Shown here one piece after another: positions 1 to 9,032 of a DNA stretch of 64,000 nt. The DNA is from Streptomyces paludis (lineage in GTDB: Bacteria; Actinomycetota; Actinomycetes; Streptomycetales; Streptomycetaceae). Under the pieces are notes generated by a model. The model saw only the letters and a list, made by a program, of their open reading frames with translations, was not told where the DNA came from and made no database searches. The translations under genes and the position numbers were made by a program. Position 1 is the stretch's first letter; every line of letters begins with the position of its first letter. The stretch is taken from assembly GCF_003344965.1 (NCBI RefSeq), contig NZ_CP031194.1, forward strand, positions 7,254,001-7,318,000, given 5' to 3'.

Positions 1-240
1 AGACGAAGCGGCTAGACCACTCCGCGCATCATCCGATGACGCCGGGTCCACGATACCGGCAGCCTGGTCGCGCTGACTGACCGGCGGACCTCGGCGGTGC
101 GACCGAAGCAGGCGTCCAATCGTCCGCGTGCGGGAAGCGGGGCCGGAAGGCCGGGGGGGGGAAGACCGGACGGGCGTCACCAACGGTGGCGTGGTAGCCG
201 AAGAACCGGCCGGCCCGGCTGAGATGCCGGGTTCTCCGCG

Positions 241-692
241 TTACTCGCCGACAACGCCTCGTACACCGGCATGGTGTTCGGCATCCACAAGATCCTGGGC
301 TACGACTTCATTCCGCGCTTCCGCGACCTGGACGACCAACGGTTCTGGCGCGCGACATTGCTCGGGGCGACACCTACCGCCTCAGATGAACCGGGAGCTC
401 ATGGTGCAGGAGCCGCGGCACAAGCCGGCCCGCGACGTGTGCCACGGCAAGCGCGGCATCATCCACCAGGCATGCAGGGACGTGATGGGGGATCAGTTCG
501 GCTCGCTGGGACTCTTCTTGAAGGTGATCACGCTGTGGAGGACATGGCCCGGCTGTCCCCGCTCAAGCACCAGAACCTCAACGGCCTGGGCCGTTACAGC
601 TTCACCCTCCGATGCCGTCCGAGGGATCGCGGCCCCTGCGCGACCCGGACGCGGTCGAGTTGGACGACGATGAAGACGGCTCGAAGGCATGA
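241..692 (+). pseudogene. Tn3-family transposase, C-terminal remnant
   Basis: Pieces of the C-terminal catalytic region of a Tn3-type DDE transposase are spread over three reading frames. About 241-355 reads ADNASYTGMVFGIHKILGYD and then PRFRDLDDQRFWRA. About 390-545, in another frame, reads ARDVCHGKRGIIHQACRD and then GDQFGSLGLFLKVITLW. About 539-605 reads ARLSPLKHQNLNGLGRYSFT. The last piece, about 630-692, ends in an acidic tail and a TGA. All four blocks keep the order seen in intact transposases, so this is one gene broken by small indels. The rest of the roughly 1000-residue protein is missing or lies to the left of the window. It cannot encode an active transposase. Confidence 0.8.
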
Positions 693-853
693 GCCGGACG
701 GGCAGCGGCCACCCGGCCGACTCCCTGGCGGTCAGGTCAGGTGGTCGGTGTCGGTGTCGGTGCGGTGCCGCGCTTTCGCCTCCAGGCGGACGCCGACCGA
801 TTGAGCGCGGAGACCGTGACCCAGGTGGTGGGCGACCGGTGGCCGGGTGATGG

Positions 854-1537
854 TCAGCTGCCCTTGCCCGGCTCTGACGCGGTGGTGCCAGTCGAGCCAG
901 CGCGGAGCATGGCCCGGTAGAGGGCGTCGTGCGCGGGCGAGGCGGGTAGGGGGCCTCGGGCGGGGGCCTCGAAGGACTGGATGAAGTAGGCGACGATGCG
1001 CCGCCAGGCGTCGGGAGCGGCGTCGCCGGTGGCGTTGACGACGCCGGCGTTGGCCATGTGCATCAGCACGAGGTCGGAGGGGTCGAAGTCCTCGCGCAGG
1101 CGGCCTGTGGCCTTGGCGCGGTCGATGAGCCGCAGCATGGCCTCGTATGCCTCGTTGCGGCGCTTCTCCAGGGCCTTGGCGGTGGGAAAGGTCGTGGTCA
1201 ACACGTCGGCGAAGCCGTAGTCGGCGGCCTGCATGGCGCAGGCGGCCTCGATGTAGCCGGTGAATCCGTGCCAGGGGTCGGGGTCGGCCAGTGCGACGGT
1301 GACCGCGTTCGCGTAGGCGTCCATGCGGTCGGCGAAGACCGCCGCGACCAGGTCCGCCTTCGTGGGGAAGTGCCGGAACAGGGTGGCGATGCCTACGCCC
1401 GTCTCGCGGGCCACCGAGGCCATGGAGGCGGTCAGGCCGTCTCTCCCGAACACCGTGCGCGCGGCGGCGATGATCCGCCCCCGGTTGCGCTCGGCGTCGC
1501 TGCGCAGGGGCTGGGCGGTGGTGTCGTCCTGGCTCAT
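854..1537 (-). CDS. TetR-family transcriptional regulator
   Basis: A 227-residue one-component repressor. The N-terminal 25-70 region is a TetR helix-turn-helix: a helix with AARTVFGRDGL, then VARETGVGIATLFRHFPTKA, the usual recognition helix and wing. The remaining 150 residues are helical and should form the ligand pocket and dimer face; the ligand is unknown. The gene is transcribed away from the SDR-like gene at 1700, and the space between them carries several inverted repeats, so it most likely represses itself and that neighbour. The start sits just after the operator cluster; an upstream start is unlikely. Confidence 0.9.
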   Translation of the reverse strand: MSQDDTTAQPLRSDAERNRGRIIAAARTVFGRDGLTASMASVARETGVGIATLFRHFPTKADLVAAVFADRMDAYANAVTVALADPDPWHGFTGYIEAACAMQAADYGFADVLTTTFPTAKALEKRRNEAYEAMLRLIDRAKATGRLREDFDPSDLVLMHMANAGVVNATGDAAPDAWRRIVAYFIQSFEAPARGPLPASPAHDALYRAMLRAGSTGTTASEPGKGS

Positions 1538-1552
1538 GCCGCCAGTCTAGCT

Positions 1553-1639
1553 AATCGGAATGCCCTATCCGATTCGTGTTACCGTGGTCGAGACGAACCG
1601 GATAGACCTTTCCGGATCAGAAACCGGATAGGTCTATCC
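1553..1639. promoter_or_regulatory. Divergent operator cluster between TetR and SDR genes
   Basis: Three overlapping dyads share the half-site core GGATA/TATCC. The first is AATCGGA, 8 bp, TCCGATT at 1553-1574. The second is GGATAGACC at 1600-1608 paired with GGTCTATCC at 1631-1639. The third is a compact palindrome GGATA-GGTC-TATCC at 1626-1639. Their position between divergent genes and the shared core make them the probable binding sites of the TetR protein at 854-1537. Binding itself is inferred. Confidence 0.6.
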
Positions 1640-1699
1640 ACATCATTCAGGGCCGCGCGGGCGCTTCGCCGCCGCGACGGTCCGCGAAAGGAAACTCCT

Positions 1700-2404
1700 G
1701 TGACCAGCATCGCCATCGTCGGAGCCGGCCCCCAGCTGGGCCTGGCCATCGCCCGCGCCTTCGGCTCCCACGGCTTCGACGTCGCCTTGATCTCCCGCAG
1801 CCGCGACAAGCTCGACACTCTCGTCAGCGAGCTCGCCGCCGACGGCATCACCGCTGCCGCGTTCCCCGCGGACGTGCTCGACCGCGCCGGGCTCACCCAG
1901 GCACTCAAGGACGCCGCCGCCAAATTCGGCGGCATCGACGTCCTGGAGTACTCCCCGGTGGGCACGTTCGGCATCGCCACGCTGACCCCTCCGGCCCAGA
2001 CCGAGCCGACGCATGTGGAGTTCGAGATGAACTTCCAGCTCTACGGCGCCATCGCCGCCACCAAGGCAGTGCTGCCGGCGATGCGCGAGGCAGGCGCCGG
2101 CACTCTGCTGTACACCACCGGCGCCGGCTCGATCTGGCCCGATCCGCGGGTCGCCAACGTCAACGCCGCCGCTGCGGCGCTGCGCAACTGGGCGATGAAC
2201 CTGCACAAGGAGCTGGCCGACGACGGCAGTGGGATCCAGGCCGCCCACGTCGGCATCGACTCCTCCATCGGCGTCTCCGTCCTGCCCGGGGTCGAGGCGG
2301 CCAAGCCCGAGCAGATCTCTCCCCTCTACTGGGACCTGCACACCACCAAGCGCAATGAGGCAGAGCTCGTCTTCCGCCTCGATGCCGACGGCTTCCCCCG
2401 CTGA
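1700..2404 (+). CDS. SDR-like NAD(P)-binding protein, atypical
   Basis: A 234-residue Rossmann-fold protein. The GTG start at 1700 follows a purine-rich AAAGGAAAC Shine-Dalgarno region. The N-terminus IAIVGAGPQLGLAIARAFG is the dinucleotide-binding loop, followed by an arginine typical of NADP-preferring members (ALISRSRDKL). The usual SDR catalytic Tyr-x-x-x-Lys is absent; the corresponding stretch reads ANVNAAAAALRNWAMNLHKE. Similar actinobacterial proteins with this lesion are commonly annotated only as SDR family, and their reaction is not known. It is probably the main target of the divergent TetR repressor. Whether it is an active oxidoreductase is open. Confidence 0.8.
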   Translation: MTSIAIVGAGPQLGLAIARAFGSHGFDVALISRSRDKLDTLVSELAADGITAAAFPADVLDRAGLTQALKDAAAKFGGIDVLEYSPVGTFGIATLTPPAQTEPTHVEFEMNFQLYGAIAATKAVLPAMREAGAGTLLYTTGAGSIWPDPRVANVNAAAAALRNWAMNLHKELADDGSGIQAAHVGIDSSIGVSVLPGVEAAKPEQISPLYWDLHTTKRNEAELVFRLDADGFPR

Positions 2405-2528
2405 CTACCGCACCGGCTCCCTTGTCGAACCCCGACCGCGCCGCGGACCGTGTGGCCGCGGCGCGGTCCCGGGAGCGGGCCGCCGGACCGCCGTTGATCT
2501 TGAATTGGTTCTCAGAACCTGCTCTCAC

Positions 2529-2640
2529 GTGAATGACCCTCAAGAGCCTTCCCCGATCGACGCGGACGAGGTCGAGCGGCACCCCTGCCCCCGCTGCGGC
2601 GCTGAGCCGGGCTTCCCGTGCCGCTCGCGCGGCGGATATG
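2529..2640 (+). pseudogene. Zinc-finger fragment of a recombinase/resolvase-type protein
   Basis: A short in-frame stretch contains EVERHPCPRCGAEPGFPCRS, a CxxC...C zinc-ribbon motif. It resembles the N-terminal domain of serine recombinases carried by Tn3-like elements in Streptomyces (recalled family resemblance, not checked). No recombinase catalytic domain follows; the frame continues as unrecognisable proline/arginine-rich sequence into the 3' flank of the next gene. With the transposase remnant at 241-692 it suggests one ancient transposon whose middle now holds the TetR/SDR pair. The rest of 2405-2760 holds nothing else I can recognise. Confidence 0.4.
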
Positions 2641-2760
2641 AGAACCCGCCAGCACCAAGGCCGGTACGGTCTTTCGTGTGGATGTGCGGCTGGATCGGGG
2701 AGCGCCCTCCGCGTCAACGGCTGATGCGGCCGTTGGTGCCGCGGGTCCGGACGAGGGGCC

Positions 2761-3630
2761 CTACGCGTACCGCTCGACGACCTGGGCCAGTCGGGCAAGT
2801 ACCTCCTTCGACGGCGGCTCCATGGCCATCCGGGTGGTTCCGGCCGGTACTCCGAGAAGGCTGTAGACGGCCTTCATACGTCCCATGTCCCCGGCGACGG
2901 CGTCCACGGCGTCGTCGACGGCGGCCTGGGCCGCCGCGGTCGCCGCCGGGTCGCCCGACGCGAGCGCCGCGACGAGTGCGCGGAAAGGCTTGGGCAGCAC
3001 GGAGCTGACGCCCGAGACCACACCTTGAGCCCCGAAGCCGGCGGCGCTCCCGAGCTGTCGGTCGGCGCCGGTGTAGAGCACGAAGTCGGACGGTACGACC
3101 GACCGGTACTCCGCGATCTGCTCCAGGGGCTCCTCGCTGACCTTGGCGCCGACGATGTTGGGCAGCGCCGCGAGCTTCGTCATCAGGGACGGCGTGACGA
3201 AGTTGCCCGTCCGCCGGCGGTAGACGTAGACGTACACGTCGAGACCTGTCGCCGACTCGGCAATCCGGCGGTAGAAGTCGAGCAGCGCGGTGTCGGTGGC
3301 CGGCAGGTAGTAGGGCGTGATCACCGCCACCTCGGTCGCGCCGGCCCGGCGTGCCTGGTCGAGCAGGGCCAGGACCTCGAAGAGGCTGGCGGCGCCGACG
3401 TGGACGACGACGCGCATGTGGGGGGAGAGTTCCTCGACGCTCGCGGCCACCAGTTCGCCGCGTTCGGAGTGGGACAGCGCCGGGAACTCGCCCGTCGTCC
3501 CGACCACGAAAGCGCCTTCGTTCCCGGACGCGGCGACGTGGCGGAGGATCGCGCGTGAGCCGGCGAGGTCGAGGCTGCCGTCGTCCCGGAAGGCCACGGG
3601 TACGGCGGTGATGATGTCTCTGGTGACCAT
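2761..3630 (-). CDS. Dihydrodipicolinate synthase/N-acetylneuraminate lyase family aldolase
   Basis: A 289-residue class I aldolase of the DapA/NanA (beta/alpha)8 family. Key features are the GTTGE substrate-carboxylate loop at residues 44-48, a tyrosine in the VYVY stretch near 135 followed by RTG, and the Schiff-base lysine in GAKVSEE (K163). The usual proline of the Y-N-x-P-x-R-T-G motif is replaced. As the last gene of an operon with two dehydrogenases and an ABC importer it more probably cleaves or dehydrates a 2-keto-3-deoxy sugar acid than makes lysine precursors. The substrate cannot be read from the sequence. A 73 bp gap separates it from the upstream dehydrogenase gene. Confidence 0.88.
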   Translation of the reverse strand: MVTRDIITAVPVAFRDDGSLDLAGSRAILRHVAASGNEGAFVVGTTGEFPALSHSERGELVAASVEELSPHMRVVVHVGAASLFEVLALLDQARRAGATEVAVITPYYLPATDTALLDFYRRIAESATGLDVYVYVYRRRTGNFVTPSLMTKLAALPNIVGAKVSEEPLEQIAEYRSVVPSDFVLYTGADRQLGSAAGFGAQGVVSGVSSVLPKPFRALVAALASGDPAATAAAQAAVDDAVDAVAGDMGRMKAVYSLLGVPAGTTRMAMEPPSKEVLARLAQVVERYA

Positions 3631-3703
3631 GGTGTGCTGACTCCTGTGATCAGTTGTTCGATGTGGTGCGGGCGTGGGCGCGGGTACGGTCCGGTTCCGG
3701 GGG

Positions 3704-4693
3704 TCAGTTCGCGAGGCTGACCGGTGTACGTCCCGCGAAGACGTCGATGACGGCCTGGGCGGACGAGAGACCGATCCGCTCGTACGCCTCCTCGCTGTCC
3801 GCGGCCGCGTGCGGTGTCGCCACCACGTTCGCGAGGCGCAGCAGCGGATGGCCGGCCGTGGTCGGCTCCGTCCCGAAGACGTCCAGACCGGCTCCTGCCA
3901 GGCGGCCCGATTCCAGCGCCGCGCGGAGCGCGGTCTCGTCGACGAGACCGCCGCGGCTGGTGTTGACGAGCACCGCTCCCGGGCGCATCCTGCCGAGGAG
4001 TCCGGCGTCGACCAGGTGGTGTGTGCGGGGTGTGTGCGGGGCGTGCAGACTCAGGACGTCGGCTCGTTCGACGACCTCGTCCAACGAGGTGAGCCGCACC
4101 CGCAGTTCGGCCGCTTTGCCCGGGTCCGGCCGGGGGTCGAAGGCCAGCAGGGTGACGTCGAAGCCCGCCAGCCGTCTGGCCAGCAGCCGGGCCGTCGCGC
4201 CGAATCCGACGAGTCCCACGGTCTTTCCCGCGAGTTCGTTGCCCGCGTACCGGTCCCAGCGGCCCGCCCTGATGTCGCGGTCCATGGTCGGTATTCTGCG
4301 CAGTACGGAGAGGATCAGCCCGACCGCCAGTTCGGCGACGGCCGCGGCGTTGCCACCCGGCGCGTTGACGACGTCGATGCCTCGTTCGCGGGCGGCCGTG
4401 AGGTCCACGTTGTCCAGCCCTACTCCCAGCCGTGAGATGACACGGAGCCCGGGCGCCTTGGCGAGCATGGCGGCGTCGTACTCCTCGACTCCGCAGATCG
4501 CCGCGTCGGCCGAGGGCAGCAGGGGTTCGAGGTCGTGCGGGGCCCAGGGCGCCGTGGTCCGGTTCTCGATCAGGGTGAAACCCGCGTCGACCAGGAGGCG
4601 TCGGCCGGAGCCGCAGAGTTCCTCGTAACGAACCGGGCCCACCAGCACGGTCCTGCCCCGGCCCACCGCCGGATCGGACACCGTTCCCCTCAT
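3704..4693 (-). CDS. D-2-hydroxyacid dehydrogenase (NAD-dependent)
   Basis: A 329-residue member of the phosphoglycerate/D-lactate dehydrogenase family. The nucleotide-binding loop is GLVGFGATARLLA. The catalytic Arg lies in NTSRGGLVDE, the Glu in DVFGTEPT and the His in ATPHAAAD. ATG at 4693 is chosen because it overlaps the stop of the preceding gene by ATGA, indicating translational coupling. It should interconvert a D-2-hydroxy acid and a 2-keto acid, probably one step of the pathway that ends in the DapA-type aldolase encoded next. Confidence 0.87.
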   Translation of the reverse strand: MRGTVSDPAVGRGRTVLVGPVRYEELCGSGRRLLVDAGFTLIENRTTAPWAPHDLEPLLPSADAAICGVEEYDAAMLAKAPGLRVISRLGVGLDNVDLTAARERGIDVVNAPGGNAAAVAELAVGLILSVLRRIPTMDRDIRAGRWDRYAGNELAGKTVGLVGFGATARLLARRLAGFDVTLLAFDPRPDPGKAAELRVRLTSLDEVVERADVLSLHAPHTPRTHHLVDAGLLGRMRPGAVLVNTSRGGLVDETALRAALESGRLAGAGLDVFGTEPTTAGHPLLRLANVVATPHAAADSEEAYERIGLSSAQAVIDVFAGRTPVSLAN

Positions 4694-5754
4694 CGCTCCA
4701 CCGCCTTCGCGAACTGGCTCTCCAGAAGTGCCAACGTCTCTTCCGCCCTTGGTTCCGGTTCCGTCTCCCGGGCGTTCGCGCGCTTGCGCGCCTCGAACTC
4801 GCCGGGCACCACCGCGCCGGCGCCGGTCAGGGCCTGGAGCACCGATCCGACACCGCTCTGGTAGCTGCCGTCCTCGCTGCCGAACCTCCGCGGGTCGAAG
4901 GCCAGCAGGGTGACGCCTCCGATACGGGGCGAGCCCTCCCGCGCCCCCGAGGTGGCGGCGATTCCGGTCACATCGGCCGGCGACCCGTCGGCGTGGGCCA
5001 GCCCGCCCAGCAGCGCGGCCGCGAGTGCCAGTCCGTAGCCCTTGTGGCCGGCCAGGCTGCCACCGAGCGGTGTGAGTGTGCCACCGGCGTAGAAGTCGCC
5101 CGGATCCGTGGTGGGCCGGCCGTCGCGGTCGAGGATGGCTCCTTCCGGAAGGCCGCTCCGGCGGTCGCGAGCCGCGTGGACCTTGCCTTCGGCGATGTTG
5201 GACATCGATCCGTCGAAGACGAAGTCCTGGCCCTTTCCCGGAACCCCGATGGCGAAGGGATTGGAGTTCAGGAACGGACCCGACCGGGTGCCGAACGGGG
5301 CCATCGAGCCGATGCCGGGCCCGGCCGCGCCGACCGTGATGATGGACAGCAGGCCCTGGGCGTTGAGGCGTTCGGTGTATTCCCCCAGCCGCCCGATGTG
5401 GGTGGTGTTGCGTATCGAGGCCATGGCCATCCCGTGCTCCAGGGCACGCCGGGCCAGCAGGTCCGTGGCCACGGATGTGGAGTAGTGGCCGAATCCGCGG
5501 CGGGCGTCGATGAGCAGGGCGACACCCTCGTCGCGGGTCACCTCGGGCCTCGCGGAGGGGTCGATGATGCCACGGGCGATCTCGTCCTGGTACTGCGGGA
5601 GGCGGAGGATGCCGTGCGAGGCGTGCCCGGACGCCTCGGCCCTGAGGAGATGGCGGGCCACTTCGGCGGCGATGTCCGCGTCGGCGCCGAGGTGCTGGAG
5701 GACGGAGGTGACTCGTTCTTGCAGTCGCACGCGCTGTTCTGCTCCCTTTCTCAT
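4690..5754 (-). CDS. Ldh-family (malate/L-lactate/ureidoglycolate-type) dehydrogenase
   Basis: A 354-residue NAD(P)-dependent oxidoreductase of the non-Rossmann malate/L-sulfolactate dehydrogenase family. Recognised blocks include ASGHASHGILRLPQY near the N-terminus, NTTHIGRLGEY and GSMAPFGTRSGPFLNSNP. Start at 5754 is preferred because it overlaps the permease stop by ATGA; a longer in-frame start at 5790 would run inside the permease gene. The family oxidises small 2-hydroxy acids. Together with the downstream D-2-hydroxyacid dehydrogenase it could carry out an epimerising oxidation/reduction pair on an imported hydroxy acid; this is inference. Confidence 0.87.
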   Translation of the reverse strand: MRKGAEQRVRLQERVTSVLQHLGADADIAAEVARHLLRAEASGHASHGILRLPQYQDEIARGIIDPSARPEVTRDEGVALLIDARRGFGHYSTSVATDLLARRALEHGMAMASIRNTTHIGRLGEYTERLNAQGLLSIITVGAAGPGIGSMAPFGTRSGPFLNSNPFAIGVPGKGQDFVFDGSMSNIAEGKVHAARDRRSGLPEGAILDRDGRPTTDPGDFYAGGTLTPLGGSLAGHKGYGLALAAALLGGLAHADGSPADVTGIAATSGAREGSPRIGGVTLLAFDPRRFGSEDGSYQSGVGSVLQALTGAGAVVPGEFEARKRANARETEPEPRAEETLALLESQFAKAVER

Positions 5755-6575
5755 TTGACGCCCCCGAGCGCCAGTCCGCTGACCATCCACCGGTTGGCCG
5801 CCAGATAGAGCGCCACGATCGGCAGTGTGGCGATGACGGCCCCTCCCATGAGGGGGCCCCAGGCGAAGACATCGCCGTTGATCATGTCGGCCAGGCCCAG
5901 CGGGATCGTCTTCTTGTCAAAGGAATTGATCATGACGAGGCCGTAGAGGTACTCGCTCCAGCACAGGGTGAAGCTGAAGACCGTGGTCGCCGCGATGGCC
6001 GGGGCCGACAGGGGAAGGGTGATCTGGAGCATCGCCCGGAGCCGGCCGGCTCCGTCGATCATGGCGGCCTCCTCCAGTTCGACCGGGACGGAGGCGAAGT
6101 ACGGAACCAGGATCCATGTCGCGTAGGGGATGGTGATCGTCGGGTAGACCAGCACCAGCGCCCAGAGCGAGTCCGCCAGCTGGAGCCGGGAGACCAGCAT
6201 GTACAGCGGGATGAACAGGACGGCCCGCGGCATGAGGTACGCGTAGAGGACACTCTTGGAGATGGCCTTGCGCCCCCGGAACCTCATCCGCGCGATGGCG
6301 TACGCCGCGAAGACGCTGACGGCGATCGACAGGACGGAGACGACGAAGCCGACCAGGAGGCTGTTCCCGATCTGGGTGGGGAACGGCCCTTCGAACAGCT
6401 TCCGGTACGACTCAAGAGTGAAGGTCTCGGGCCAGAACGTCGGGTCGATCCGGTAGATCTCGGCGTTGGACTTGAGCGAGGTGTTCAGCATCCAGTAGAT
6501 CGGGAAAAGCGCCACCACACTCATCGCGACCAGCACGGTGTACAGGAACGCTGTCTTCAGCGGTGAACTCTTCAT
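5751..6575 (-). CDS. Carbohydrate ABC transporter permease (MalG/CUT1 type)
   Basis: A 274-residue inner-membrane protein with six predicted helices. The cytoplasmic coupling loop EEAAMIDGAGRLRAMLQITLP is the EAA motif that contacts the ATPase. The N-terminus MKSSPLKTAFLYTVLV and the LFPIYWMLNTSLK segment are typical of MalG-like permeases. ATG at 6575 follows the partner permease stop by two bases. It forms the heterodimeric channel with the 6578-7549 product. Confidence 0.93.
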   Translation of the reverse strand: MKSSPLKTAFLYTVLVAMSVVALFPIYWMLNTSLKSNAEIYRIDPTFWPETFTLESYRKLFEGPFPTQIGNSLLVGFVVSVLSIAVSVFAAYAIARMRFRGRKAISKSVLYAYLMPRAVLFIPLYMLVSRLQLADSLWALVLVYPTITIPYATWILVPYFASVPVELEEAAMIDGAGRLRAMLQITLPLSAPAIAATTVFSFTLCWSEYLYGLVMINSFDKKTIPLGLADMINGDVFAWGPLMGGAVIATLPIVALYLAANRWMVSGLALGGVK

Positions 6576-6577
6576 GG

Positions 6578-7549
6578 TCAGTCCTGGTCCTTCAGAGTCC
6601 GCTTGGTCACGTAGTTGATGAGGACGATCAGCGGGGGAATCGACAGGATCGAGATGGTCGTCGCCTTGGCGATGTCGAGGTTCTGGAACCCGATCGTGTA
6701 GCTGAGGGTGGAGAACACCTGCGTGGCGTCGGCCGGGCCGCCCCGGGTCAGCAGCCAGATGATCTCGAAGTCGTTGAGCGTCCAGATGGTGGTGATGACC
6801 GCCGCCAGCATCGCGACGTTCCGGATCGACGGCAGCGTGATGTGCAGGAAGCGCTGGAAGACGTTGGTACCGTCCACGCGGGCGGCCTCGTACTGCTCCT
6901 GGGACACCGCGGAGAGGCCGGCCAGCAGGGCGATGCCGATGAACGGGGTTCCCCGCCACACGTTGACCGCGATGACCGACAGCATCGCCATCTTGGGATC
7001 GGTGAGCCACGGGACGGGTTCGTCCGCCAGTCCGACACCGCGCAGGATCGCGTTGAAGGCGCCGCCGACGTCCGAGAACATCCACTGCCACGCGAACACC
7101 GAGACGATGGTCGGGACCGTCCAGGGCAGGAAGAGCAGCACCCGGAACAGGGCGCGTCCCCGGAAGCGTTCATTGAGCGCCAGCGCCATGGCCATGCCGA
7201 AGATCAGCTTCAGGACCACGGCACCCAGGGTGAACACCAGGGTGTTCCAGGCCGTCCGCCAGAACAGCGGATCCGTCAGGACATCGGTGTAGTTGGTGAA
7301 TCCGATCAGCTCGCCGGGCGCCCCGACCCGTTTGTCGGTGAAGCTGATCCACACCGCCCACAGCAGGGGCAGGGCCATGATCAGGACCAAGTACAGGGTC
7401 ATCGGTCCCGCGAAGAGGTAACCCAGGGCTCCTCCGGTACGACTGGTACGGGACGGATCCCGCCGGGCCGCACCGGACAGCCGCCGTGGGCGGCCGGGGG
7501 CGGGGGACGGAGACGTGTCGTGCTTCTCCGGCACGGCTGCCTTCGGCAT
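6578..7549 (-). CDS. Sugar ABC transporter permease (MalF/CUT1 type)
   Basis: A 323-residue permease with a charged cytoplasmic N-terminal extension of about 45 residues and six predicted membrane helices. The EAA loop reads EAARVDGTNVFQRFLHITLP. It begins 9 bp after the binding-protein gene and is followed after 2 bp by the second permease. No ATP-binding subunit is encoded in the operon. In Streptomyces many CUT1 importers share the MsiK ATPase, which is the probable partner (established for other systems, inferred here). Confidence 0.93.
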   Translation of the reverse strand: MPKAAVPEKHDTSPSPAPGRPRRLSGAARRDPSRTSRTGGALGYLFAGPMTLYLVLIMALPLLWAVWISFTDKRVGAPGELIGFTNYTDVLTDPLFWRTAWNTLVFTLGAVVLKLIFGMAMALALNERFRGRALFRVLLFLPWTVPTIVSVFAWQWMFSDVGGAFNAILRGVGLADEPVPWLTDPKMAMLSVIAVNVWRGTPFIGIALLAGLSAVSQEQYEAARVDGTNVFQRFLHITLPSIRNVAMLAAVITTIWTLNDFEIIWLLTRGGPADATQVFSTLSYTIGFQNLDIAKATTISILSIPPLIVLINYVTKRTLKDQD

Positions 7550-7558
7550 GGCCGCCCC

Positions 7559-8863
7559 CTACTTCGCGTAGGACTGGTCGGCGGACTCGCGCAGGGCCGC
7601 CAGCGCCTTGGCGGGGTCCACCTTGTTGATCAGGATTTCCTGGAACGTCTTGTTGACCAGCCGGTCGTTGTAGATCTGACCGGCCGCCGGGCTGTACTGG
7701 CTCGGCGAGCCCAGGAACGTGGCCCCGGTCACCGAGTCGGCGAACGCCTTGTTCGGCTCCTCGGCCCACACACCGCTCGAACGCAACTCGTCGAAGACCG
7801 GGATGGCCAACGGCGCGCCGAGGTCGGTCCACTTCGTGTACCAGTCCTTCTGGAGCATGTAGGAGATGAGGTCCGATCCGCCCTCAGGGTTTCTGGCCTT
7901 GGCGAAGATGCCGAAGGTGTTCATGATGCCCGGCGAGACCGTGCCCTCCGGCCCGGCGGGGAACGGGGTGACACCGGTCTTCTCGTAGATCTGCGGTGCT
8001 TCCGCCCGCAGCGTCTGGAGCAGGCTGCCCGAGTTGAACACCATGGCCGACTGCCCCGACAGGTACGACCGGTTGTTTCCGGCGTCGTCCCAGTTCAGCG
8101 CGTCACGCGGGGCGGAGCCGTCGTCGAAGACGCCCTTGATCAGCTGGGCTGCCCGGACGTTGGCCGGTCCGGTGCCGGCCGCGTCGGCCGGAGAGGCGTC
8201 CAGGCTGCCTCCGTAGGACCAGGTGAGGGCACGGGTCCAGAACTCCGCGTCGCTGTTCTTCTGGCCGTAGCCGACACCGGCGCCGTAGACGCCCTTGCCC
8301 TTGTCCGTCACCTTCGCGGCATCGGTTCTGAACTGCTCCCAGGTGTCCGGGGCGCTCCTGACTCCCGCGGCCTCCAATAGGTCCTTGCGGTAGATCAGGA
8401 CCTGTGCCTCCGCCCACGCCGGGATGGCGTACATGGCGCCGTCGAAGGTCACCGGCTTCTTGAGGGTGTCCGAGATCGTGCCGTTGGCCTTCTCGACCCG
8501 GTCGGACAGGGAGGTGACGTTCCGCAGCGCCTTCTGGGCGTAGAACTGCCCGACTTCCTGGTACCCGAAGAAGGAGACGTCGGGCACGTTGCCGGACTCC
8601 AGGGCCCCGGCCCACTTCGGGTAGAAGTCCTCGTACGCGATGATCTCGACCTTGACGTTCACATCGTGGGCCTTGCCGTACTCCTGTGCGCGCTTGACGA
8701 ACTCGGTGTTCTGCTCGTCGACGAGCTGCTTCTTCATCCAGACGGTGATCGAACCCTTGCCGCCGCCGGCCGTGTCGGAGGACGAGCAGCCGGAGAGCGC
8801 TCCCGCGATCGTCAGCATCACGAAACCGGCCGCGCCGACACGAGACTTCATTGTCCGGGGCAT
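7559..8863 (-). CDS. Extracellular solute-binding lipoprotein of the CUT1 importer
   Basis: A 434-residue family 1 solute-binding protein. The signal peptide ends in a lipobox LSGC with the acylated Cys at residue 26, so it is anchored to the outer face of the membrane. The mature part shows typical blocks such as YAIPAWAEAQVLIYRKDLLE and PDTWEQFRTDAAK. A GAAGGAG ribosome site lies six bases before ATG 8863. It is the first gene of the operon and lies next to the GntR gene. Ligand identity is not evident; the downstream enzymes suggest a sugar, sugar acid or hydroxy acid. Confidence 0.92.
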   Translation of the reverse strand: MPRTMKSRVGAAGFVMLTIAGALSGCSSSDTAGGGKGSITVWMKKQLVDEQNTEFVKRAQEYGKAHDVNVKVEIIAYEDFYPKWAGALESGNVPDVSFFGYQEVGQFYAQKALRNVTSLSDRVEKANGTISDTLKKPVTFDGAMYAIPAWAEAQVLIYRKDLLEAAGVRSAPDTWEQFRTDAAKVTDKGKGVYGAGVGYGQKNSDAEFWTRALTWSYGGSLDASPADAAGTGPANVRAAQLIKGVFDDGSAPRDALNWDDAGNNRSYLSGQSAMVFNSGSLLQTLRAEAPQIYEKTGVTPFPAGPEGTVSPGIMNTFGIFAKARNPEGGSDLISYMLQKDWYTKWTDLGAPLAIPVFDELRSSGVWAEEPNKAFADSVTGATFLGSPSQYSPAAGQIYNDRLVNKTFQEILINKVDPAKALAALRESADQSYAK

Positions 8864-8940
8864 CGTTGCTCCTTCTTCCTGAACGCCAGGAGGTTGTGAC
8901 AGCGCGGCCGATGGCCGCGAGACGGCTCACCATAGCCACG

Positions 8941-8960
8941 GTCGACGGTCGACCGTCAAC
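8941..8960. promoter_or_regulatory. Palindromic operator candidate of the GntR regulator
   Basis: GACGGTCGACCGTC at 8944-8957 is a perfect 14 bp palindrome. It extends to a near-perfect 20 bp dyad at 8941-8960 with one mismatched pair. It lies about 80 bp upstream of the binding-protein start and about 75 bp upstream of the GntR start, so a bound dimer could control both divergent transcripts. Confidence 0.6.
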
Positions 8961-9032
8961 CATCTATCCTGGTTTTCTGACAGAATGAGGCCAGGCGCAA
9001 CCAGTTCGTGACCATCCCGTCCGAGGAGAGAC

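Noticed and set aside
2405..2760. A complete zinc-finger gene
   Set aside because: Only the CxxC-type motif is recognisable and the frame then runs into low-information sequence and the neighbouring gene's 3' end.
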